DNA from: Yamagishiella unicocca
Lineage: Eukaryota; Chlorophyta; Chlorophyceae; Chlamydomonadales; Volvocaceae
Direction: 5' to 3'
Assembly (NCBI GenBank): GCA_003116995.1
Contig: BDSL01000003.1
Span: 744,001 to 808,000, forward strand
DNA length: 64,000 nucleotides
A program made the position numbers and the translations under genes. The stretch's first letter is position 1. Each line of letters opens with the position of its first letter. The notes below the pieces were generated by a model, which did no database searches, was not told the origin of the DNA, and worked only from the letters and a program-made list of their open reading frames with translations. Positions 10,891 to 23,300 of this stretch are shown here, piece by piece.

Positions 10891-13306
10891 ATGGCCCTTG
10901 ATCTCATCTATAGAACCACGCGTCGCGGTTGGGGCTGCTCGACTCGTCACCACTGCCAGCCCCTGGCCAGCGCGACGTTCCGCAACTGCAAGCCTGCCAG
11001 CGGCAGCGGTCCTCTCATCACCAATATCTCCTCCCAGCCCAAGGTCCGCACCTTCGGCCGGCAAACTCATACGCCGTCGGCGACGGTAGGCGCGCCCACG
11101 CCAGAGCCCTTCCCTCCAGAACCCCAAGGCGGTGCAAAAACGGACGCCAGCGCTAGCCCGGCTGCCGCCAGCACGCCAGCAGCCCAGCGCAACCCGGGGG
11201 CCCCAAACACGCGTGCACCAGGAGGCACGCCGACGCCTGCAGCGGCAGATGCCGCCGCTGCTGCCGCCATGGCTGCCGTCCAGCCCGCCTGGGCGGACCT
11301 GGTGACGGCGCGCTGCGCCCTCCCCGGCCTGCCGCCGCGCGCTCTACTCCACTCGGGGCCGCCCCTGCCTCGGCGCATGTCCCAGAACACGCCCTCCCCC
11401 AGCCGCTCGGCCAGTGCTTCGGACACATCAGCTGAAAGCGCTGGTGCTGACGATGGTGACGGTGACGGTGGTGGCGGCGGCGGTGCGCCGCTGCATATCC
11501 CTGCACCGCTGCTGCACTCCGCGATGGTCGCGGTGCTGTTCGAGGGGTGGGCGGACGATGCGGCGGCGGCCAGGAGGATGGTGGCGGACGGGGTCGTGCA
11601 GCTGCTGGTAAGGGCGGGGCGGGGCTGCCGGGAGGTGTGTGGATCGCGGCGTTGCGGTGAGGGAGTCAAGGGAGGGCCCCGCCTACCCGCCGTCCTCACG
11701 GCACCCAAAGCCTACCCGCAAATCTGCCGCCCGCTTGCTTTCGCCCACGGTCGCTGCCCTGCCCACACACCCCAGCCCGCGCAGGATTTCGCCGTCGTCA
11801 CCCCGCTGGCATGCGTCGTGTCGCCGTCTATGCAGCTCCAGGTAGGGCCCGGGCCTCAGACGGGGCCTCCAGGGGGGCCCGGGGCTTCAGACAGGGCCTC
11901 CATGGGGGGCGGGCGGCCAAGCGGCTGGCTAACACGGTGGGTGTGGAGTGTGTGGACTGCATCGGGGCAACACAGATGAGCCCTTTCCGGCGGCGAATCG
12001 AAGTTCTTAAATACTATGGCGACATGCCTCTAAATGCCTCACACGATACTGCTGCTACTGCTGCTGCTACTGCTGCCGTCACTGCCCCCTGCTCTCCTGC
12101 CGCTGACAGGTGGTGGAGGATGTGGCCGGCGGGGGCGACCACGCCCGCCGCGTAGCCGCCTACAGCCCCCTCCAGGGAGGGCCCCCGCCGGCGCCGCGCT
12201 TCGGGAGCCTGTACGACCTGCAGGCGCACGTGGCCAAGCTGCGGCGGCTGCACTCGGGGCCCCTGGCGGTGGCCCTGCGCCGTGCCGTACTTCGCGCAGG
12301 GCCCGTCATGCTACTGCCGCTGGCGGCGGCGTCGCTGGCGGCGGGGGAGGAGTGCCATGCGGGCACCACCGCCGCTAGCGCAGCCCTCCGGGAGCAGCTG
12401 CTGCCGCACCTCACGGGCGAGGGATCGGGCGTCGGAGCTGGTGGTGCCCCGACCCACGGGTCGGCGAGTGGCGCGGATGCATCATCTGAGCAGGCGGAGG
12501 CCGCAGCGGGGGCCGACTGCGGGCTGGCCACCGGGACCCAGACATCTGACGACTCGGCACAGACGGAGGAGGAGTCCGGGGCTGTGGCGGCGGCCGCGTT
12601 CCTTCGCAGCGCTCCGAGCTTCTTTTTGAACCTGTGGATGGCGGCGTGCAAGTGTGCGCTGATGGCAGGGGAGGGCTATCGGGGCGGCACGGTCGTGACA
12701 GCGCTGGGCGGCAACGGAGCGACGGTGGGGTTGCAGCTGAGCGGCCGGCCGGGAGTGTGGGTCCAAGCGCCGGCGGCGCCGCCGGCGCCGTACGTGCTGG
12801 CGCTGCCAGTGGGCGGCGCGCCGCTGTCGCCGACGTCGTCCACGGTGGGTCGAGTGGCTATTTGCGGGGCTATGGGGGACAGCATGGTGGTGGACGCACT
12901 GGGTTTCGGAGCGCAGCTGCAAGTGGTTCTGCCGGATCCGGAGCTGCTGGCGCGGTTGACTCTGGGCCAGCCGGAGCCCCTGGCCTTGGTGCAGCACGCG
13001 GGTTTGCCCTACGGCTTTGCGGGCGACGGCAGTGATGGCGGCGGTGAACGCGTTGGAATCCCTGTTCGAGTCGGGATATCCGCAGCGGAGGTGCTGCGTC
13101 GGTGCAATGCTTGTGCCGGCGGCGAGGCGCTGCCGTCAATGGTGTCACAGTCGCGTTCGGAGTACCGTGATTCGTCGTTGTCGCCGCTGGCTGTTAACCT
13201 GTCCGTGCTCGACGAGGAAGGGGTGCTCGGCATTGTTGGCCGGGGCGTCTACTTTGTGCCTGTCTCGTTGCTGGAGGAGGGGGTGTCGGGCGCGTCGGAC
13301 AGTTAG
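10891..13306 (+). CDS. DUF1116 family protein (YlbE/AllG-like)
   Basis: Three phase-0 exons, 10891-11607, 11785-11841 and 12110-13306, give 656 residues. Segments match the DUF1116 pattern in order: LLHSGPPLP, an EGWADD-A block, VVSPSMQLQVVED, APRFGSLYD, AAGEECHAGTTAAS (337-350; the bacterial form is like GDExHxRNxAAT), then VTALGGNGATVGLQLSG (453-469) and GDSMVVDALGFG (514-525). Bacterial relatives (YlbE/AllG) sit in allantoin/oxamate catabolic clusters and are linked to carbamoyl transfer from oxalurate; the algal function is inferred only. Residues 1-120 are Ala/Pro-rich, possibly a targeting leader. Low-complexity inserts lie at about 175-205 and 364-418. The His/Gly-Pro-Met segment expected before VVSPSM appears degenerate (FAVVTPLAC). 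No neighbouring gene belongs to purine catabolism. Confidence 0.72.
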
Positions 13307-13936
13307 GGAGCGACGGAGGAGGTCGGCGGTTTGGGTGGCCTTTGGTGGTGGGGATTTGCGCACGTGCGGACGTCGGTGGTGGAACGGAAACAAGTGGTGA
13401 AATTCAATCGCTCAGCTGGGCTTCAATCCCTTAGCTGCTTGCATGGCACGGTCGAAGACTGACTGACAACGCAACCTCTTTGTGGCATTTATCCCGCTGT
13501 AAAGGGTTGTCCGCGCGACGCCAAGGTTACACAGGGTTACAGCTAAGTGCTCTAGGACACGGTGAGTGGTGTGCGCCCTTTATAACTTTTCCTAGACAGC
13601 CGAATTGAACGGGTAGCGTTTCGTTGATTTCCTCTACCGGTATACGTCGCTGCATCATGCCAGACAAGGAACACGGACTGTATCGCTACAATTGCAGCCG
13701 ACAAAAGACAAGCTTCAAGTATTGTTCAATTTATGCGTAAGGTAGTCAGAAATCTGTGCTGGGTGCTGCGAAGTCCGCCAACGTCGTCTCGCGTGTACGG
13801 CGACAGATCCGCGCAGACCATCTCGCCAAAGCCATAATGAACTCTACTTCCTGAAAGTAAGCTTTCCGCCTGTTGTGTTCCACTTTTCAACCTTCATCTG
13901 ATAGCCGCCTCGGCTGAATTTCAGTGCGGAGCCACA
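13307..13936. other. intergenic: DUF1116 3' UTR and UROD promoter/5' UTR
   Basis: No coding potential seen. The sequence is less GC-rich than the flanking exons. The UROD promoter must lie in this 630-bp stretch because the genes are in tandem. Confidence 0.5.
13498..13502 (+). promoter_or_regulatory. putative TGTAA poly(A) signal for the DUF1116 gene
   Basis: TGTAA about 190 bp beyond the stop codon at 13306 and about 435 bp before the UROD start. Confidence 0.4.
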
Positions 13937-16900
13937 ATGCAGACCAAGGCCTTCACCTCCACGCGCCCCCAGCGGGTGGCCACGCTTAAGGTTTGTCCCC
14001 GACGAGTACAATTTAGGATCTGGGCAGCGCCGATTGGCTTTGAGCAGTATCAAATTTGTTGCGTCGGGTCGGCGCTCCGCCCACAGTTCGGGATAGGCGC
14101 GGTTAACATGACAAAGGATCTATAACAGCGTGACTCAATTCTTTTAGGTCGTGGTTTGGCGTATACGGCCTTGCGTCGGCGTATTTCCCAAACTGGGGTG
14201 TCTGGGCCGGTCGGCTCTCTTGTCCGCTTGCCTAACGGCAGATTCCCTGCGACAACAAGGATATAATAAATTGCGTTTTCATAATGCGCCAAGAGATCTA
14301 GCTCCTGAAGCGATCCAAGCGTGTACCGATTCCAATTGAGTCCATCTGGCAACTGTACACATTCGCAACGAACGCCCATTGTAATTTTGGCCTGCTTTCT
14401 GAACATCACCTGCCTCCCCTCCTCCCCTTCACCCCTCTCCGTCCAGGCCCAGCGCGCCACCACCGTGTCCGTGCGCGCTGCTGCTGCGCCGGCCGTGGCC
14501 CCTGCCCCTGCCAGCATCAGCTCTGATGACCCGCTGATGCTGCGCGCCCTGCGCGGTGACAAGATCGAGCGGCCCCCCGTTTGGATGATGCGTCAGGCCG
14601 GCCGCTACCAGAAGGTATGGCGCCGAACATCCCGGGGCCTTCAGGCAATCGGGCCGGTCATACAACATGCGATGGGGAGCGGGCAGGAGGCAAGGGCAGC
14701 CAATTCATGGGGCGTTGGGGTGTTGGGGGCGGTGGAATCTGGATCTCAAGCGGGCAGTATGCGATATGTTTAAATGCGGGTGCCACGCCCTTCTCTTCAC
14801 TGGGCTTACCTACCATCGGGCCCTCTTCCCGCCTCCCCTCCCCGCAGGTATACCAGGAGCTCTGCAAGAAGCACCCCACCTTCCGCGAGCGATCGGAGCG
14901 CGTCGACCTGGCGGTGAGGACACGGCACCGGGGGGGAGGGAGGCACCGAGGGGAGGAGGCGCAGGGGGGGATAGAGGATAATCCGCGAATTCACGGTCGA
15001 CAAACCAAGGGCGATGAGGGCACGGGTGTGAGTGAGGGTGATGTAAGAACCCGGTTACATGACATGGGAAACGGAGGGCAGAAGCGGAGGGCGGGGGGCG
15101 GCGGTGTGTACTGGAGCCGCTGCCGTGGCCCGCGGGATCCGATGGGTGCAACATGGGGCCGCAGGCCTGTAGGGGATGTTGGAGGCTGGACTCCATGGCA
15201 GTGGCTCCCATTATGTGATGTAATGTGATGTGGGTCAGCAAGAAACGGCGCAGGAACACAGAGTCGGGGGGTGCGTGGATACGTGTGGCGAGTGGAGGGG
15301 TGGGGCCTGGAGACAGGGCAAGCGTGTTTTGACGGCACATGCTGCGGGGAGTGAGTTCCACCGGGTGGGGGTTGGGGCTCTAGCCGCGAGGAGACCTGGC
15401 CGGAGGTGATGGTGGCGCGGACAGGTGCCGCGGCGCGCGGGGAGGTTTGAACGGCAGGATCCTCCCCCGGGCAGCAGCCAGACGCTGGCTGTCTTGCACG
15501 CTGGCTGGCGTGCAGGGTTGTACCGGGGGGCTCTTGATCGTGATATCGGGTACTCGCGAACCCCCGGTGAACCCATTCCTCCCTCCCTGTCCCCTGCCCT
15601 CCCTGCCTCTCGCCGTCCCTGCTGCCAGGTCGAGATCTCCCTGCAGCCGTGGCACGCCTTCAAGCCCGATGGCGTCATCCTGTTCTCCGACATCCTGACC
15701 CCCCTGCCGGGCATGAACATCCCCTTCGACATGGCCCCCGGACCCATCATCATGGACCCCATCCGCACGATGGCGGTGAGCGAGCCGCCGAGGAGGGGGG
15801 CCGGGGGAGCTGCAGGGTGGGCGGAACGGAGAGGAGCAGGGCGGGGGGCGGAGCGCAGTGGGTCAGGGGGGCGGGACGTTGGGTTAGGTGGGTTGGGACT
15901 GCTGGAAGTAGTCGGGACGGGTAGGACGGGCCGGTGCTGATGTGGGTTGGGCGGGGACTGGTTTTGGCATCCATGGCCCCCCGATCGATTTGGCGACCTC
16001 GGACGTGGCGGCAAGGTGTCACGTGTCAGATACTCTTGTTTGCGCTGTTTGCGCTGTTTGCACTGTTTGCTCCGCGCCGAGCTCAAGCAGCGGAAGCAGT
16101 GTTTCCGAGGTAATGCTCCCACGTGCGCTTCCTCACGCCCTAATGCCCCCCTTCCTCCTCCCTCCCCCCTCCCCCCCGCAGCAAGTGGAGAAGGTGTCCA
16201 AGTTGGACGCTGAGGCCGCCTGCCCCTTCGTGGGCGAGTCGCTGCGCCAGCTGCGTTCGTACATCGGCAACCAGGTGGGGTGGGTGGGGCTATCTTGGTG
16301 TGGCGGCGGTGGGGTGGCGGCGATACGAAACGGGGCAACCCCTTGCCTTGGCCACCACCGTGTATACCAGACCCCAGCCACCAAGGCTACCGCCCGCTGC
16401 CACAACAACGCTGCCGTGCCCGTGCCCGGCCGCCTCCCCTGCCTGACGCGCGTCTTCCCCCCCCCTCCCAGGCCACCGTGCTCGGCTTCGTGGGCGCGCC
16501 CTTCACCCTTGCCACCTACATCGTGGAGGGCGGCTCCTCCAAGAGCTTCGCGCACATCAAGAAGATGGCCTTTTCCAGCCCCGAGGTGCTGCACGCGCTG
16601 CTGGACAAGCTGGCGGACAACGTGGCGGATTACGTGCGCTACCAGGTGGGGGAGTGGGCAGGTGGTGTTGGGGCGAGGGGTGGGGTCGAGGAGATCCCGA
16701 GGGCGGGGAGGAGGGGGCCCCTCGGCTTGAGTTGGGAAGGCTGTGGGAAGGCTGTGGGTCCTTGGGGCTCGGATTGCGGAGTATCGCTGGGCGTTCAGCC
16801 GGTGCTGTCGTACAGAGTGCCCGTCGCCGCCGCCGCCGCCGCGCGCGCAACTGCGCCAGTCCTTCGCGTCAGCGCCTCGGCCATCACACCGGTCCAGCCT

Positions 16901-18069
16901 CACGTGCGCTGCCCTGTCCAAGGGGCGCTGGGGCGTGCGTCTCGTGATGCTTGAGGCTGCATGAGTCAAACATGTCGCACCAGCACCGTGCGTGGAAGCC
17001 TCGGAATATTGTAAAACCCTACGACCAGCCTGTCCTTCTCCGTTGCACCCCTCCCGCCCCACCCCCCAGGCTGATGCCGGCGCCCAGGTGGTGCAGATCT
17101 TCGACAGCTGGGCTTCCGAGCTGCAGCCTCAGGACTTCGACGTCTTCTCAGGCCCCTACATCAAGAAGGTGATCGACAGCGTGCGCCAGACGCACCCCAA
17201 CCTGCCCATCATACTCTACATCTCCGGTGAGCACGGCGGGCGGCCGGCCGGGGGGGGCCCGAGGGTGGCGAGGGGCGGGACGAGGCTGGGGCTGTTGCGC
17301 AGCTTGATACTAGGCGACGGCGCTTCGGCTGGTGGCTGCGGGCGTAGCGGTGCAGCGCCGCCGAGCGCATGGGCAGGGCGCGTTCAGAGGCGGAGAGCGA
17401 GGTGCGGGCTGCTTGCGGTGGCGCGCTGCCTGTGATGGTGTGTGCTCTTAGAACCCGGCCACGTCCGGCCAGCTGGTTGTCTTATGCTTATCATTCCTCT
17501 CACTCCCTCCTTGCCTCCCCGCGCTGCCAGGCTCTGGTGGCCTGCTCGAGCGCATGGCCGCCTGCCAGCCGGACATCATCTCTCTTGACCAGTCGGTGGA
17601 CTTCACGGACGGCGTCAAGCGCTGTGGCACCAACTTCGCGTACCAGGTGGGTCGGTGGCAAAACACACGCGACACCCCTCCTCCGCTCCTTACCCCCCTG
17701 GACCTTCGCCTGGCGCCAGCCCGCGGTCCTTGTAGCCCATTGTTACCAGGACTTCGGGACGAGCCTCGCGCCCAGCACACATACCAGGACCCGCTCATCC
17801 GCTCATCCGCTCATCCGCTCACCCGCTCACCCGCTCATCTGCTCATCCGCCCCCCCCCCTTTCCCCCCACGCAGGGCAACATGGACCCCGGCGTGCTGTT
17901 CGGCTCCAAGGAGTTCATCGAGAAGCGCGTCATGGACACCATCAAGACCGCCCGGGCGTCCGGCGTGCGTCACGTGATGAACCTGGGGCACGGTGTGCTG
18001 CCGGGCACCCCCGAGGAGCACGTGGGCCACTTCTTCCACGTGGCACGCACCGCCCACGAGCGCATGTAA
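13937..18069 (+). CDS. UROD: uroporphyrinogen decarboxylase, plastid-type
   Basis: Nine exons: 13937-13990, 14447-14614, 14848-14913, 15629-15775, 16182-16274, 16472-16645, 17070-17226, 17531-17646, 17875-18069; 389 residues. The enzyme removes four acetate carboxyls from uroporphyrinogen III to give coproporphyrinogen III in heme and chlorophyll synthesis. Diagnostic segments: [18 protein letters not shown] (N-terminal UROD signature), [17 protein letters not shown] with the catalytic-site Asp, [38 protein letters not shown], and [17 protein letters not shown] near the end. Residues 1 to about 45 are basic, Ala-rich and lack acidic residues, typical of an algal chloroplast transit peptide. 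Start 13937 opens the first exon, and phase is kept across all eight introns. Which UROD paralogue this is cannot be told here. Confidence 0.96.
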
Positions 18070-18250
18070 GGGGCTCGGCCTGGCCTGGCTGGATGCGCCT
18101 TGGCTTGACCTGGCCTGGCTGGATGCGCCTTGGCTTGACCTGGCCTGGCTGGATGCGCCTTGGCTTGACCTGGCCTGGCTGGATGCGCCTTGGCTTGACC
18201 TGGCTTGGCTTGGCTTGACCTGGCTTGTCCTGGCTTGACCTGGCTTGGCT
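18070..18250. repeat. 30-bp minisatellite in the UROD 3' UTR
   Basis: The unit beginning GATGCGCCTTGGCTTGACCT recurs at 18092, 18122, 18152 and 18182 (exact 30-bp spacing), then decays into TGGCTTGACC repeats. It starts right after the UROD stop codon, so it is probably transcribed. Confidence 0.9.
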
Positions 18251-18978
18251 TCGGGGCGAACCGCGGCTGAGCGGGGCGACGCGAGCGACGAGCGGGAGGC
18301 ACGCTCCTCCGCCCTGAGCCGGAGTTGCCCGCGGCGCACGGGAGTGGGGTTGTTTTAGGCCGGACCCCCTCCCCCAATGTGTGTCGTACAAAAAGGTATC
18401 TTGGGGTTCTGGGCTCGGTACGTACCGCAGGGCCCAAGTGGGGGGCGTCCGGCGGGAGACCGTAAGGCATCTATGGACTGGGCTAGTGCGGGGGGCCGGG
18501 TGCGCTGGCTGCAGTGACTGCAGTGGCTGCAGTGGCGGCGCTGGGTGAGCTGTTTGAGCTTTTGACACTTCGTATAGTACGAAGTCCGTAACTGACTTTT
18601 CTCTTGGCCGGGACGGGGTGTGACCTTGACCGAGGGACCGCTGGCATTTTGGCTTCTCGCTTTACGGCAAACCGTCGAGTGCACGGCCTTGCTGCCTCCG
18701 AGGGGGCTTGCCGCGGGTGGGTGTGTTCGTACATGGTACGGCGGCCCGCATTGCTTTTGAAGACTGACCCGTGACAATATGAGTGATACCATCTCGGAGT
18801 GAGGTTGCTCCAAAGATTGATCCGGCCTCCAGACGGCGCGAATCGGCAGCATGTGTGCCCCCCGGGTGGAGGTGTTTCCATGTTTGCGTCTTGAGAGGCA
18901 AAATCACGTGAGAGGCTGCGATTGCGGCCGCTGGAGATGCGGACAAAGTGCGCAACGATTGCCATTTTTTTAATAGGG

Positions 18979-18983
18979 TGTAA
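18979..18983 (+). promoter_or_regulatory. putative TGTAA poly(A) signal for UROD
   Basis: First clear TGTAA after the UROD stop, giving a 3' UTR of about 0.9 kb, long but within the range seen in Chlamydomonas. Confidence 0.35.
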
Positions 18984-20246
18984 CTGTATCCAGATTCATT
19001 ACCCGCCGCTGATAGACCCGAGTCTGGCTGGCTTGGCTCGCACCAGCCGAAACGCGCCCAGGGCGCTTAGGTATAGCACGACGGCTGAGTGACGGGCGGC
19101 AGAGTCGCTTGATTTCCAGTCATAGGTTTTACAAGCCTACAAGTTTACGGCCTTGGATGCCTCGGACGTGTGACCTAGCTAAGCGCCCTTTCCTTCACTG
19201 CCGCCCGCTGCCGCCAAGGATGTCGAGGCCAGCACGCTCCATGAAAACGACTGGCAGGCCGACAGTGGCCGATTGTGTAGATGGCACAAGTATTGACGAG
19301 GAATAGTCAGACCGCCAAAGCACCCTGCATTTAATCACGTAACATCTAACTCCTTTCCAACTCCTGCAACACGTGCTCCTGCATCTCCCTCGCTCAACCC
19401 TCTTCAACCCGCAACTTGGAAGGCTGCCGGTGAAAATATGAATGCCATTGGCACCACCTTAGTTTTGGCAGATCGTATCGCTTCCTGCCAATTGAATGAA
19501 ATCACTCTCATGCCGCCAGCGCGCCAACGGCATGACGTCCTCTTGCCACCGTCCTCTTGCCCGCTGACAAGACCCAGTTGTAAACAAACCCACTCACTTA
19601 TTCCTTCGGCCATTAAACCACCACACGTCATGAATCCCGCCCAGCGCTTACCCACGTCGCGAGATTAACCGTATCACGTTTAACCGTCGCGTATCATAAA
19701 TCCCGCCAAGCGCCTACCCATATCGTAGGTAAAACCGCGTGACGCCGTATATTACCATGAATTTATTTAGTTCTTAAGCATAGTTTCTTAGCATAAGCAT
19801 GAGAGCGCAGCCACTAGCTGCATAGCAATAGATGTAAAACAGTAAAATACCCTATATAAGCAATTCAGTCACACGGAGCACGCAGCCAGACCTCAGAAGC
19901 ATTGTCAAGAGCCGCACGCGGCACGACGTCGCTGCTCAACGCACTGCCGACAGGCCCGCTTTCCTCCCTTCCATGCCGGCAGCTAGCGCCGGCCATGGAT
20001 GTACGGAAACGGTACGATAATCATCCCCGAACGACGAACAGCTCCCAGCCCTTACCTCGGCTCCCACCACGCAGGCAACCCAACCAGCGGCTCCAAGCTG
20101 TTGCCGCGTGCGCCGTCACGAGATGTGCTCGCGGCGCCAGGCGACACTCGACGCGGCTCCCCAAGTGGGTGGATTGACGTGTTTCTTCCAATGCACCGGC
20201 GACACCGCGTCATGCCGCAGCACGGCCGCCACCCGTCAGCCCACCA

Positions 20247-20251
20247 TTACA
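20247..20251 (-). promoter_or_regulatory. putative TGTAA poly(A) signal for the metalloprotease gene
   Basis: TTACA on the + strand reads TGTAA on the minus strand, about 105 bp past the stop at 20357. Confidence 0.35.
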
Positions 20252-20356
20252 TCCTCGCATTTTTTTCGCATACTTCCTGACCAACAGCGTGCCGGAGAGG
20301 TTGTTTCCACGTCATACGTGCCCATGGTCTCGATGCGCAGTTTAAGGTAGGGCTCG

Positions 20357-23300
20357 TCAAGGACTGGGCTCCGATGCGATGTGCAGGTAGGTCGGCGGCC
20401 GCTGGATCTGGTCGGGCGATGGGGCCATGTAAGAGTAAGCTGGCGGCCCTTGTTCCCGTTGCCGAATGGGCGGGGGTGACGTGCGCGGATAGGCCGGCGG
20501 CGGGGGGCCCCTCCGACGGGAAGGCGGCGGCGTATGCGCATAGGTTGTCGGCGGCCGCTTCGAACGTGGGGGCCCTGGCGGCGGGCTGGGGCTGGGGCCT
20601 GGCGGCGGGCTGGGGCTGGGCTCTGGCGGTGGGCTGGGGCTGGGCTCTGGCGGTGGGTTCGGTGTAGAAGGTGGGATGGGTTGGGATGGAGCCAGCGGAA
20701 GGCCAGGACTAGCTGGCGGCTGTGGACGAGGGGGGCCCGGCAGCGGTGGGTGTGGACTGGGTCTCTGGGGATGCACATTCGCAGCTTGACTCGTGCGTGA
20801 TCGAGGTGGGGGCCTTGACGCCGGAGGTCGTGCGGAGTTTGACTCCGTCGGCCGCGCGGGGCTTGGCGGCTGGGGGGGCATTGACGGTGGCGGCTGCAGC
20901 GGTCTGGGAGGCATTGGTGGCTGGGGGAGCGGTGCAGGAGTTGGCGGTGGTGATCTGGTGCCCGGCTGCGGCGGAGTGGTCCTTGCTGGTGGTGGAGGGT
21001 TAGTCTTCGATGGTGACGGCAGGTTTGTTCGTGTTGGAGGTGGTGGAGCTGTTCGTGACAGCTGCGGCGAAGACCGCGTCTGCAGCGGTGGCTTAGCCCC
21101 CGGAGGCGGCTTAGTTCCTGGCGGCGGGGGATTCGGAGGCGGCCGAGATGCAAGGACTGGAGGCACTCCCACCGGCTTGTAGCTGTCCCGCACTGCTGCC
21201 AGCACGGCTTGGGTGTTGGGCCTGCATGACGACCAGTTCCTAGCCAGGTTGCTGCCGATGGTGGGTCCATCTGCACCCAGCTTGCTGAGGCTGGCCCTGC
21301 AGACCGTTACGACGGCGGCGTCCCCTTGCAGCGCCACCAGGGTGAACATCAGGCCTGTCGGGGGCGTGGTGGTGGTCGTTGGGATGTGCGGGGGGCAGGA
21401 ACGGTCGTCATGGGGATCATGGCGTGATCATCTGTGCGGCGAAGTGACGATGTGGGGGAGTGCTATCCTTGTGTGTCGACAGCTACTGCCCCCGCGCCAC
21501 ACACGCCTCTTGATCTGGAACCCACTGTAACCGTTACAACAACAACAACGCCCATACCCGGGTTCGGACCCACCAGTGGTGTTGTCCTGGAACACACCGC
21601 CGGGTGTCAGGCTCCCCAGGCGCAGCGTGTCAGCGGTGGACACCCGCGCGCTGCCGGCGATGTGTACATACACATGCACGGCCTTATCCGGTATTTCGTA
21701 CAAACCGTCGTACGGCAGGTTGATCCGGCGGTAGCCCAAGAAGAACCGCCTGCCCGAGCCGTCCGACTCCGTGGCGTCCACCAGCAGGTACGACTGGTTC
21801 GTAGAGTGCTCGGCCGGCAGTTGGTACGGCATTACGGCGTCGGTTGGCATGGATTCGAGCGCCAGGGCGCCACCCTCCACGGCGTCTGCCCAGCCCAGCA
21901 GCCACAGGTGCGGTGTGTTGGGGCAGCGTATGTCGCAGCAGTAGCCCAGCGTACAAGTGTTGTCGCAGTAGTCGCAGCCGTCGGGGGTACCGGCATGCCA
22001 GGCCCTCAGGTTGTGGAGCAGCTCGTGCGTGAAGGCCTGCTTGGTTCTGACCTTGTCGTCTGTGGGGTTTGGGTTTCAGGGTCGCGGGGAAACGCGGTTA
22101 CGACAAAGGAGGCAGAAAACACGGGGGCCACGTGGGGGTTACGTGGGCGGCGGGGTACGGTTATTGTTTAACCCCACGCAGGGCCCTCGTTCGTCTTGCG
22201 GACAGCCCAGTGTGAAACCCCCCAGTGTCTTCTCGCCCACCGCACGTGCAACCGGGTCTTCTCGCCCACCGCACGTGTCACCGGGTCTTCTTGCCACCCC
22301 CTCAGCACAAGAACGCACCGCTTATCCAGGCATACCCATACCCGGGCCCCCCAGCCGGGTTGGAGCGGGGGGTGCCTAGGTCGGCGCTGGCGATGAAGCC
22401 GCTGCAGCTGGAGGAGGCTACAGACTTCCAGCCGGAAGGGAGCATTAGCACCACATGGCTGAAGCCCCAGAACGCTGCGGCTCCCAGCCGCCGCTGCGCC
22501 TCCGCCGTGGCGGCTTCCCCCCAGCCGACCAGGTCAAACTGGAGGAGCGCCGGGACAATGGCGCGAGGGAGGGTTGGGGCGGTTTGGCTTGGGGGGGGGG
22601 ATTGGAGGCGCCGTACGAGTGAGGCGTCGGGGCGCACGTGTGCATGCTGCGGTAAGACACACCACCGTGCGCCCGGTGGCTCTACCATATGGTCTGGGGC
22701 CCACTGTAACGGTTACAGTGGGTTCCAGACCAAGAGGTAGAACCATCGGGCGCATCGCCTGACACTGAACAAGACGGAGGAAACAAAAACCGACCTGCAC
22801 CGAAACAAAGGCAAACCACCAGAACACCAAATCGAATGTTATTAGTACTGCTACTGCTGTTCCTACACCTACGCCTACTACTAATCCTCTACGCGCGTCT
22901 CGCGTACCTACCGTGCTGCAGGTACTCGTTCGCCAGACGTTCCCCCGGCGGGTTCCATTGCAGGGTATGGCCACTTGGTCCAAAATCTGGGTAGGTGGGT
23001 GAGTGAGTGAGTGAAGGGGGGCACATTGTCCTGAATTTACACGCGCGTGAAGGCAGGGCAGCACCTACTGGGCAAGAACTGAGGACTGAGCAATGTGTTT
23101 TGCGCGTCCGCGTGAACAAGCAAAACCACATGGACAGATATCGAACGGGCGTTGGATCTTTCACTCACGCTCACACACACGCTCTCTCTCACGCACTGGC
23201 TGCCACCACACCCATGGGCCCTTGTTTGGGGTTTCTGGCGCCTGCTGAACGGCTTTCCTTTCTTCCTGCGCCTCTCTTTCAGTGTCAGGGGATGCGTCCG

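Larger units (their letters stand above)
18070..20356. other. intergenic between convergent UROD and metalloprotease genes
   Basis: Holds the UROD 3' UTR repeats, an AT-richer centre (about 19680-19870) and the presumed metalloprotease 3' UTR. No supported coding exon. Confidence 0.5.

Noticed and set aside
11067..12997. Minus-strand Ala/Arg-rich ORFs opposite the DUF1116 gene
   Set aside because: Shadow frames of GC-rich coding sequence; the plus frame has ordered family motifs.
18070..18250. CRISPR-like array
   Set aside because: Repeats are contiguous with no unique spacers, in a eukaryotic 3' UTR. Other arrays here are also plain minisatellites.
20374..21530. Several plus-strand ORFs opposite the protease tail (Gly/Val/Ala-rich)
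   Set aside because: Antisense of the proline-rich exon; no motif or splice logic.
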